DNA of 21,520 bases from JAVVEH01 sp032251435 (GTDB lineage: Bacteria > Verrucomicrobiota > Lentisphaeria > Oligosphaerales > MVZH01). The notes under the pieces are model-generated. The model did not search any database. It worked only from the letters and a program-made list of their open reading frames with translations, and was not told where the DNA came from. Below are positions 1 to 5,664 of this stretch, piece by piece. The position numbers and the translations under genes are program-made. Numbering within the stretch: the stretch's first letter is position 1; each line of letters begins with the position of its first letter. The stretch lies in contig JAVVEH010000060.1 in NCBI GenBank assembly GCA_032251435.1, positions 1-21,520 of the forward strand, in the 5' to 3' direction.

Positions 1-145
1 GTCGGCCACATCTTCAGACACCCGAGCCGCTGCCCATCGGCAGTTGGATCCGGATTTCCGGCCGGGACGGTCGGGCACTCGTACGTGGCATTGCCCACAT
101 CGGCGGGCGCACCCAGTCGGTGCTTGTTCCGAAAAGCATCGGGAA

Positions 146-172
146 CCCCGTTGGTGTACCGGCTTCAGCCGG
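146..172 (-). repeat. CCGACTGAAGTCGG-family repeat, copy 1
   Basis: Read on the minus strand it begins CCGGCTGAAGCCGG and continues GTACACCAACGGGG. This matches the plus-strand copy at 409-435 (CCGACTGAAGTCGG, then TACACCAACGCGG) with few changes. The first 14 bases are a palindrome able to form a short hairpin, and the substitutions at its two ends are compensatory (A/T against G/C), which suggests the base pairing is kept. No function can be assigned. Confidence 0.6.
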
Positions 173-240
173 AAAACTCCAGTGCTGACCAGGGGCACGT
201 CGTATGCACAAAGCGTGACGGACTCGTCGCGGATACGGTT

Positions 241-305
241 TGCTTGAGCTTGCGGACTCCGCAAGCCGATTTCCGGACAGGACCTGGCTACCTGAGTAGT
301 TACGT
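241..305 (+). repeat. Window-flanking dispersed repeat, left copy
   Basis: About 65 bp that match the reverse complement of 21444-21507 at roughly 53 of 65 aligned positions. It contains the palindrome GCTTGCGGACTCCGCAAGC and the block CTACCTGAGTAGT; both are conserved in the other copy, whereas the spacer between them differs in length by one base. The right copy lies upstream of the fucosidase gene in that gene's orientation. No matching intact gene follows this left copy. Confidence 0.7.
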
Positions 306-408
306 GTAAAGCTTAAATTGCTGTCGAGGACTTAGCCTCAAGGCCACATCAGGAAATAAGCATGCCCTCGCAAATCCTCATTGCAAACGAACGGCTGGCA
401 ACCAAGCG

Positions 409-435
409 CCGACTGAAGTCGGTACACCAACGCGG
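409..435 (+). repeat. CCGACTGAAGTCGG-family repeat, copy 2
   Basis: The palindrome CCGACTGAAGTCGG is followed by TACACCAACGCGG. It is inverted relative to the copy at 146-172, so the pair could form a long-range stem in a transcript through this region. Confidence 0.6.
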
Positions 436-513
436 CAATCCAGGAGTCAATCATGAAAACGCAATTCGCAGGAACGTGTGCAAGCAACGAAAACAACCGG
501 ATGCGGACAATGA

Positions 514-760
514 AAACGACATTGGAATCGTGGCGGGCTGCGCTTTCTTCAGTGCGGCGACGAACGCGGCGTTCTGGACCCCGGTGGATATCACCACTAC
601 CGCCTGATCGGGCCCTGTCGCAGCGGTCTGCTCCGGCATCTGGATCCGGAGATCCCGGAGGATCGCAGGCATGCCCGCTCGCTCACCGGTCTGGTCGGGG
701 GCGGCTGGGATATCTGCCTGCGCATTGAGCAGGGCGGCGCCACGAAGACCTATGTGATGC
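514..760 (+). pseudogene. Possible remnant of a protein-coding gene
   Basis: The frame containing Cys-Gly-Asp-Glu-Arg-Gly at 553 stays open from 514 and reads with protein-like composition (GYHHYRLIGPCRSG, then LTGLVGGGWDICLRIEQGG) up to about 760. From there the DNA switches to CCAATTTGTTTTCA, which is exactly the left end of the ATTAAGG repeat family seen at 9396. There is no good start codon in this frame. An ATG at 510 with a plausible beginning (MKTTLESW) lies in another frame, so a frameshift plus truncation by a repeat is possible. The original product is not recognised. A chance open frame cannot be excluded. Confidence 0.25.
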
Positions 761-791
761 CAATTTGTTTTCACTGTGATCCCATAGCTCG

Positions 792-818
792 CGAAAATCG
801 GATGATTTTCGGCTTTTT
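792..818 (+). terminator. Weak terminator-like hairpin
   Basis: CGAAAATC-GGAT-GATTTTCG forms a perfect 8-bp stem with a 4-nt loop, followed by GGC and five T. The stem is AT-rich, and there is no intact gene upstream to terminate. It may simply be part of the repeat mosaic. Confidence 0.3.
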
Positions 819-892
819 CGTGCTTGGGGAATCGATTTTCTCGATACCCCCCAGTTAATACTTTTGATTGTTTTGTGCGAAAATGTATTGTC

Positions 893-959
893 CCTTGTCT
901 CGCACCTAGTCCCAGTGTTGTCGAGCTTGAGCGCAAATCAGACGAAGTGCGAGACAAGG
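893..959. repeat. GTGCGAGACAAGG inverted repeat
   Basis: CCTTGTCTCGCAC at 893-905 is the exact reverse complement of GTGCGAGACAAGG at 947-959, giving a perfect 13-bp stem around a 41-nt loop. The same word occurs in direct orientation just before the giant permease gene (about 10498-10525), which shows that it is a dispersed family. Confidence 0.75.
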
Positions 960-990
960 TTAGTGCAGTCATCCCATGGGATGGCTGTGA

Positions 991-1124
991 TTTGTTTTCA
1001 GGATGGTTGAATCGATTAAGGCTAAAGATTAGGGCAAACGATTAAGGTTGTGCGGTTTTTTCCCCTAATCATTCGCCCTAATCTCGATCACTTTGATTGC
1101 GAAACGGAATGAGAAGCAATAACC
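991..1124 (+). repeat. ATTAAGG hairpin family, copy A
   Basis: About 134 bp that align with 9400-9544 over nearly the whole length, by eye close to 90% identity apart from a short internal deletion. Both copies run from TTTGTTTTCA through CGATTAAGGCTAA and GATTAGGGCAAACGATTAAGG, then the inverted words CCCTAATCATTCGCCCTAATC, and end in CGATCACTTTGATTGCGAAACGGAAT. The two halves pair as a long imperfect hairpin. It ends directly before the M24 gene start. Confidence 0.8.
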
Positions 1125-2435
1125 ATGTTTGAATCAATCATTTCCATTGATGAGTACCGGCAGCGGCGGCAACGGCTGCGTGATCGGATTACACCGGCAT
1201 CCGCCCTGGTCATGGGCGCCCCCGCGCCGGATGACCGCGCACCCTTCCGCCAATACAACGAATTCTGCTATCTGTGCGGGGTCCTGGTTCCTCAGTCCTA
1301 TCTTTTCATCGACGGGCGCGACGGGAAAACGACCTTGTTTCTGCCCGGCAGTGCACATCAATCCCGTGAGCGGAATGACAAGCTTCTCTTTGCCGATGAT
1401 CCGGAAACGGCAATGGCGGTGACCGGCGTGGATGCCGTCAGCCATCGTGAGCAACTGGCCGGCGCCCTTGCAGGCGGCCAGGAACTGTATATCCTTTTGC
1501 ATGATGGTGAAGGGCTCCAGTGCGATGTCCGCAGCATTACCGATGCCCGGCGGCAAAGCGCGGACGATCCCTGGGACGGCCGCCCGGATCGCGGCACGTA
1601 TCTGGCGGAAAAGCTCCGTCGCGCCTGTCCCGGCATCTCGCTTCATGATTTAGCCCCGGTTCTGCTGGAGATGCGCCTGATTAAATCGCCGACCGAGATC
1701 GATCTGTTGCGGGAGGCGGGGCGACTGGCCGCGGAAGGTGTTCGCGACGCGATGCGGGCCACCAAACCCGGGGTCATGGAATACGAGCTGGCGGCCCTGC
1801 TGCAATACCGCTATCTGGCGGGCGGCGCACTGGATTACTCCTATGCGCCGATTGTCGCCGCCGGAAAAAATATTGTCGACCCGCACTACTGCGCCAACCG
1901 TTGCGAACTCCGCAACGGGGATCTGGTGCTGGTGGACTGCGCGCCCGACTACCATTACTACACCAGCGACATCACACGCATCTGGCCCGTCAACGGTGTC
2001 TATACAGAGGAGCAACGCACCCTGTATGGATTTGTCACCGAGTACCATAAAGCCCTGCTGGCAGCGATCCGGCCCGGCAGAACTTGTGCGGATATCGAGG
2101 ATGAAGTGGCCGCTCACATGGAAACCCGGCTTGGCGAGTTTCAATTTGCGACCCCCGCACAATACGCGGCGGTCCAGCGTATGCTCCAGTCGCGCAACCA
2201 CATCGCCCACAGTGTCGGCATGAGCGTCCACGACGGACTCGGACACAAAACCGGCCCGCTGCAGCCGGGCATGGTTTTCGCCGTCGATCCGCAACTGTGG
2301 CTGAAAGAAGAAAACCTGTATATCCGCGTCGAGGACACCGGTGTGGTCACGGAAAGCGGCTTTGATGTCTTTACCGCAGATATCACCCTGGATCTGGACG
2401 AAATCGAGATGATTTGTGAAGGCGTGAAGGCGTGA
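1125..2435 (+). CDS. M24 family metallopeptidase (Xaa-Pro aminopeptidase-like)
   Basis: This 436-aa protein has the two-domain plan of prolidase/aminopeptidase P. An N-terminal creatinase-like domain spans roughly residues 1-175, and a pita-bread catalytic domain roughly 185-425. The M24 metal-binding pattern is visible: Asp271 in LVLVDCAPD, Asp282 in SDITR, His362 in HIAHSVGMSVHDG, and Glu403 in IRVEDTGVVTE. The ligand expected as Glu in the usual EPG motif is Asp388 (AVDPQLW), an odd but conservative change. No signal peptide is present, so the enzyme is probably cytoplasmic and trims peptides with proline at position 2. The ATG follows a repeat copy; no clear Shine-Dalgarno site is seen. 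The last codons (from 2416) and the stop lie inside a GTGAAGGC repeat array, so the native C-terminus may have been replaced. Confidence 0.88.
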   Translation: MFESIISIDEYRQRRQRLRDRITPASALVMGAPAPDDRAPFRQYNEFCYLCGVLVPQSYLFIDGRDGKTTLFLPGSAHQSRERNDKLLFADDPETAMAVTGVDAVSHREQLAGALAGGQELYILLHDGEGLQCDVRSITDARRQSADDPWDGRPDRGTYLAEKLRRACPGISLHDLAPVLLEMRLIKSPTEIDLLREAGRLAAEGVRDAMRATKPGVMEYELAALLQYRYLAGGALDYSYAPIVAAGKNIVDPHYCANRCELRNGDLVLVDCAPDYHYYTSDITRIWPVNGVYTEEQRTLYGFVTEYHKALLAAIRPGRTCADIEDEVAAHMETRLGEFQFATPAQYAAVQRMLQSRNHIAHSVGMSVHDGLGHKTGPLQPGMVFAVDPQLWLKEENLYIRVEDTGVVTESGFDVFTADITLDLDEIEMICEGVKA

Positions 2436-2465
2436 AGGCGTGAAGGCGTGAAGCGTGAAAGCGTT
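2416..2465 (+). repeat. GTGAAGGC word array
   Basis: GTGAAGGC is repeated in tandem with slight variation, ending GCGTGAAAGCGTTAA. It starts inside the last codons of the M24 gene and supplies its stop. The same word returns after the next gene at 2961-3020, so the four-helix-bundle gene sits between two arrays of one family. Confidence 0.8.
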
Positions 2466-2483
2466 AAAGAATGAGGCTGTGAA

Positions 2484-2966
2484 ATGGACTATCAGAAATG
2501 GTTGGACCAAGTGCCCGTAGAGATTCGGGAGGACAAAGTCTGGCGATTGGAAGTATACCGGTTGGGACTTTTTGCTGCCGACATTGGCTGGTATGATGTC
2601 ACAGCTTTGTCACGCGACCGGCGCACCCGGGGTTTATCGGACCAGCTTTACAGAGCTTTGGGAAGCATCAGTGCAAATACCGGGGAAGGCTTTTCGCGCG
2701 GAACGGGAAAAGACCGGGCCAGATTTTATGAATATGCCCTGGGCTCGGCACGTGAGTCGCGTGGTTGGTACTACAAAGGCCGTCACATTCTCAAGCCGGA
2801 AGTGGTTCAGCACAGAATCGGGCTCCTGACACATGTAATCAAACTGCTTCTGACAATGATTCCGGATCAGCGTGGAACCGAAATACGCGAAGAACAAATG
2901 AACTATATTGCCGATGGGCCGCAGGCCCTTCTTACAGAAATTCCGTTTTTAGAAGATAAAGCGTGA
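2484..2966 (+). CDS. Four-helix bundle protein (23S rRNA IVS/Avd-like family)
   Basis: This 160-aa protein matches the four-helix-bundle family first described from intervening sequences in 23S rRNA genes and related to the Avd accessory protein of diversity-generating retroelements. The diagnostic stretch is at about residues 50-95: LYRALGSISANTGEGFSR, then DRARFYEYALGSARES. These fit the family pattern SI.aNiaEG..R and rf...A.GSa.E. It is longer than the usual 115-130 aa, with extra residues at both ends. Known members form positively charged pentamers thought to bind nucleic acid; function outside retroelements is unknown. No reverse transcriptase or rRNA lies nearby. The stop codon is the TGA of a GCGTGAA repeat word, and arrays of that word flank both sides. 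Confidence 0.85.
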   Translation: MDYQKWLDQVPVEIREDKVWRLEVYRLGLFAADIGWYDVTALSRDRRTRGLSDQLYRALGSISANTGEGFSRGTGKDRARFYEYALGSARESRGWYYKGRHILKPEVVQHRIGLLTHVIKLLLTMIPDQRGTEIREEQMNYIADGPQALLTEIPFLEDKA

Positions 2967-3172
2967 AACGTGAAGCGTGAAGGCGTGATACGTGAAGCGT
3001 GAAGGCGTGAAGCGTGAAGTGCCTTGCGCACTCCGCAGGCACCAGTCGTTGCGGGAACGTGAAGGCGTGACCCGCATCACGCATCACGCATCACGCATCA
3101 CGTATCACGCATCACGTTTTCACGTTTCACGTTTTCACGTTTTCACGTTTTCACGTTTCACGTTTCACGCAT
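2961..3172. repeat. Facing GTGAAGCG / TCACGTTTCACG arrays
   Basis: From 2961 to about 3020 the plus strand carries repeats of CGTGAAGCGTGAAGGC. From about 3076 to 3170 it carries the complementary words, first ATCACGC repeats and then TTTTCACG repeats. A transcript could fold into an imperfect hairpin of some 60 bp. The apex contains a small hairpin at 3019-3042 (GTGCCTTGCG against CCGCAGGCAC), a relative of the palindrome in the window-flanking repeat. The sulfatase ribosome-binding site begins straight after the array. Confidence 0.85.
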
Positions 3173-3185
3173 TGGAGACAATTTC

Positions 3186-4958
3186 ATGAAGCAATCACCC
3201 CCCAACATTCTCTTTCTCATGGCCGATCAGTGGAACCATCTGGATTTTGGCTACCGCGGGCATCCGGTGGTGCGGACCCCGCATCTGGACCGGCTGGCCG
3301 CACAGTCGGTCGACTTCACCCACGCCTACGCGCAGAATGCGTTCTGCCTGCCCAGCCGGGCCAGTATACTCTCGGGGCAGTATCTGAAAACCCATCGGCA
3401 GTATGGGTTCACCGGCCTTTTCAGCGAGGATGTGCCCTGTCTGCCGGAGTTGCTGCAGCAAAACGGCTACACCACCTTCCATGTGGGAAAATTTCACTGC
3501 AACCCGTTCGGCGACCGGCTGGGATTCGACGAATTCGTCCCGACCCTGCCGGAAGACATGTGGCAGGCCAGCGATCCGGATGTCAGCTATCTGACCTGGA
3601 GCCGGGAGCACGGCCTGACCTTTCCCAACGATCAGGTGCATGGGGATTTCCGCACCATTTCGCCCCCGGAGCCGCTGGAACTGGGCGGTAACCGGCTCGC
3701 CATGTACGGCACTTCATGCATTCCCCTGGACAAGAGCATCGAGCGCTACACCGCCGACTGGGCCATTGAGTTCCTCGAGCGACAGCATGACAAGCCCTTT
3801 TATTTGAGCGTTTCCTTTGACCGCCCGCATGGTCCATGGACCCCATCTCCAGAAGACGTGGATATGTACGATCCCGCCGACATTCCGCTGCCCGAACCGC
3901 TCAGCGAAGACGCGCTGGCGAAAATGCCGTCTCATCTGGCTAATTACATCCGCAATTACAGCGTCGGCTTGAAGAAAATCGGCGAGGACGGCATGCGCAA
4001 GGTGCTCTCGCTCTACTATGCGCTGTGCACACGGGTAGATGCGGAGATCGGCCGGGTGCTGGAAGCCTTGGAAAGCGCCGGCAAGACAGACGAGACCATC
4101 ATCGTCTTCTGTACCGACCACGGCGATATGGCCGGGCATCTGAATTTGTTCGACAAATACTCCAACCGGCTTTATCACGATGACATCATTCGCACGCCGT
4201 TGCTGTTGAAGCTGCCGGGGCAGGGGAGTGAGGCACATCAGGTTCAGCAGAACGTTGAATTGATCGACATCTTCCCGACGGTCTGCGGGTTGGCTGGCAT
4301 CCCGACTGAAAACCTGCCCCTGGACGGCAAGAACCTTCTGGCGCTTCCGCCTGAATCGGAGGCACCCGGGTGCGGCGTGGCCTTCAGTGAATCCTACGGT
4401 CTCAAGACCGTGATCAAAGATGGCTGGAAACTGATCCATTACGTGAATCACGACGAGGGGGAGTTGTACAACCTGGCCGCAGATCCGCGGGAATACAACA
4501 ATCTCCACGACGATCCCGCCTGTCGGGCGAAACGCATCGATTTGCTCGCTGAACTTGTCCGCTTCTACACCCGCACGCCATCCCCGAAACGGCAGGCCTA
4601 CATCCGAACCCTGTTCGACGATTCGGAAATGGTCGCCCGCCGGACCATGGGTAAGCTGTTCAAATGGGACAAGGGCATCGTCGAAGGCGATGGCTTCTGG
4701 ATGATGATCGAAGACAGCTATCGGCTGACGGCCATCCCGTTTGAGCGGACCTGCCGGCTGGAAAAATTGGATTCCGAAGCCCCCGCCGACGGCCTGACAT
4801 GGAATTACCACACCCTTGAAGACCACGACCGATTGGAAGCCATGCTCGGACGCCTGGTCAACTACCTGGCCGGTAAGATCCGCCCCATCTCACTGATGAC
4901 CGGCGGCGAGGAAGGCCGCGAACAGATGATGTTCTGCCGCGGCTTCGGCCTGTGCTGA
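3186..4958 (+). CDS. Sulfatase (formylglycine-dependent, cytoplasmic)
   Basis: This 590-aa protein is of the alkaline phosphatase-like sulfatase family, which hydrolyses sulfate esters. The metal and catalytic residues are in order: Asp14-Gln15 in NILFLMADQW; the modifiable Cys54 in CLPSRASILSG, the C-x-P-x-R signature needing formylglycine conversion; Lys102 and His104 in VGKFH; His215 in FDRPHGPW; Asp311-His312 in FCTDHGDMAGH; and Lys324. The C-terminal subdomain has ELYNLAADPREYNNL, followed by about 110 residues not typical of the core. The ATG at 3186 has GGAGA at a good distance. No signal peptide is seen, unusual for bacterial sulfatases on polysaccharides, so an intracellular oligosaccharide or small sulfate ester is the likely substrate. 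No sulfatase-maturing enzyme is in the window. Confidence 0.93.
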   Translation: MKQSPPNILFLMADQWNHLDFGYRGHPVVRTPHLDRLAAQSVDFTHAYAQNAFCLPSRASILSGQYLKTHRQYGFTGLFSEDVPCLPELLQQNGYTTFHVGKFHCNPFGDRLGFDEFVPTLPEDMWQASDPDVSYLTWSREHGLTFPNDQVHGDFRTISPPEPLELGGNRLAMYGTSCIPLDKSIERYTADWAIEFLERQHDKPFYLSVSFDRPHGPWTPSPEDVDMYDPADIPLPEPLSEDALAKMPSHLANYIRNYSVGLKKIGEDGMRKVLSLYYALCTRVDAEIGRVLEALESAGKTDETIIVFCTDHGDMAGHLNLFDKYSNRLYHDDIIRTPLLLKLPGQGSEAHQVQQNVELIDIFPTVCGLAGIPTENLPLDGKNLLALPPESEAPGCGVAFSESYGLKTVIKDGWKLIHYVNHDEGELYNLAADPREYNNLHDDPACRAKRIDLLAELVRFYTRTPSPKRQAYIRTLFDDSEMVARRTMGKLFKWDKGIVEGDGFWMMIEDSYRLTAIPFERTCRLEKLDSEAPADGLTWNYHTLEDHDRLEAMLGRLVNYLAGKIRPISLMTGGEEGREQMMFCRGFGLC

Positions 4959-4974
4959 GTGACGCGTCACTTTT
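4959..4974 (+). terminator. Possible weak terminator after the sulfatase
   Basis: GTGACGCGTCAC is a perfect 12-bp palindrome directly after the sulfatase stop, followed by TTTT. The stem is short and the T-run only four long. It could equally be a protein-binding palindrome. Confidence 0.3.
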
Positions 4975-5054
4975 CCGGGGAGATCTGTTCCGCGCGGTCG
5001 ACCCGAAAAGGCCTGTAGTTATCCCGTGCCTTCTGAAACTTAAGTTAGGAGATT

Positions 5055-5473
5055 GCCACGAAAAGTCACAAAAAAGTACAAAAACATACTTAGCCTGATT
5101 AATTCACGCGCTGATCGTGCTGCAGATTCTCGCGAGGGCATTGCTCCGCAATGCCCGAAAGCAAATGGATGCTGTGGTGACCACTGCGTCCATGCAGTTT
5201 CGCGAGAAGATGCGGTGGGAGGTGCGCCCCCCCCGGGTGAATTTTCGGGTGAAATAAAACAAAATCAATGTTTTCTGCAACCAATTAGACTGCAAGAGCA
5301 TAAAACCCTCACCCGAAAATTCATGAATTAATCAGGTTAGGGGCTGTTCAATAATAAACGCTACAGTTTCTGCTCAAACCAGCTTTGATTTGCCCGGAAA
5401 ATGCAACAGTTAATGTGTTACGACACCTTAGCTGAATTCACCTTTTGGCGGCTTTTTGTGCCTTTTTGTGGCC
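5055..5473. repeat. CCACAAAAAGGCAC-type words flanking the palindromic element
   Basis: The plus strand at 5055-5084 reads as A-rich words (GCCACGAAAAGTCACAAAAA and on). At 5451-5473 it reads as the complementary T-rich words (CTTTTTGTGCCTTTTTGTGG). The two face each other on either side of the structured element at 5089-5341, so they could extend its stem in a transcript. Similarity is imperfect and partly due to base composition. Confidence 0.5.
5089..5341. repeat. 253-nt multi-branched palindromic element
   Basis: The element has nested pairings. An outer stem pairs 5089-5106 with 5324-5341: 13 perfect pairs (CCTGATTAATTCA) extended by five more if G-U is allowed. A perfect 9-bp stem pairs TTCTCGCGA at 5127-5135 with 5200-5208. 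It encloses a 9-bp hairpin with TCC loop at 5136-5156 and an imperfect palindrome at 5165-5193. A perfect 15-bp stem pairs 5238-5252 with 5309-5323 and abuts the outer stem. It could be a MITE-like element or a structured RNA. A 92-codon open frame crosses it but looks non-coding. Confidence 0.7.
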
Positions 5474-5664
5474 ATTAATCTTTTTATTCATGTGAAGTTT
5501 CACTCTGTTTGGATGGGATGTGCATCCTCGAAGGGGCCTTTTCCTGCTTCGGTTATTTCTGCGACGAAAATATACAATCATGAGACGGTTTTGAGGTTGT
5601 CCTGTCGCGCTTGGGATGCTACGCTAAGGCAGATTTTTTCAGACAGACAAATTTTTCGGCGGAC
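5342..5664. other. Upstream region of the membrane cluster
   Basis: About 320 bp without a gene. Apart from the T-rich words at 5451-5473, I see no clear structure. A promoter for the co-directional cluster starting at 5665 would be expected here, but I cannot point to convincing -35/-10 boxes. Confidence 0.4.

Larger units (their letters stand above)
1..1124. other. Repeat-rich region without an intact gene
   Basis: No reading frame in this stretch looks like a complete gene; the open frames are short and overlap palindromes. It holds an inverted pair of a CCGACTGAAGTCGG-type repeat, one copy of the repeat that also closes the window, a possible gene remnant, two AT-rich hairpins (792-811 and about 825-850), a GTGCGAGACAAGG inverted pair, and a copy of the ATTAAGG hairpin family directly upstream of the M24 gene. 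It looks like a graveyard of dispersed repeats. Confidence 0.6.

Noticed and set aside
451..972. 173-codon open frame on the minus strand
   Set aside because: It crosses several palindromes and a repeat boundary and shows no domain pattern; the opposite strand gives a more protein-like fragment.
824..1045. Open frame of 73 codons before the M24 gene
   Set aside because: It is built of the GTGCGAGACAAGG inverted repeat and the beginning of the ATTAAGG repeat; no protein-like features.
2484..2966. Avd protein of a diversity-generating retroelement
   Set aside because: The protein family fits, but no reverse transcriptase, template repeat or variable repeat is visible in the window.
2961..3172. 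CRISPR-like array of short repeats
   Set aside because: The repeat words are 7-9 bp, abut each other without unique spacers, and reverse orientation midway; there are no cas genes.
5053..5331. 92-codon open frame as a small gene
   Set aside because: It lies almost wholly on the nested palindromic element, has a low-complexity composition and no convincing ribosome-binding site.
5089..5341. Integron attC site
   Set aside because: Ends do not show the RYYYAAC/GTTRRRY core sites in the proper order, and no integrase or cassette array is present.
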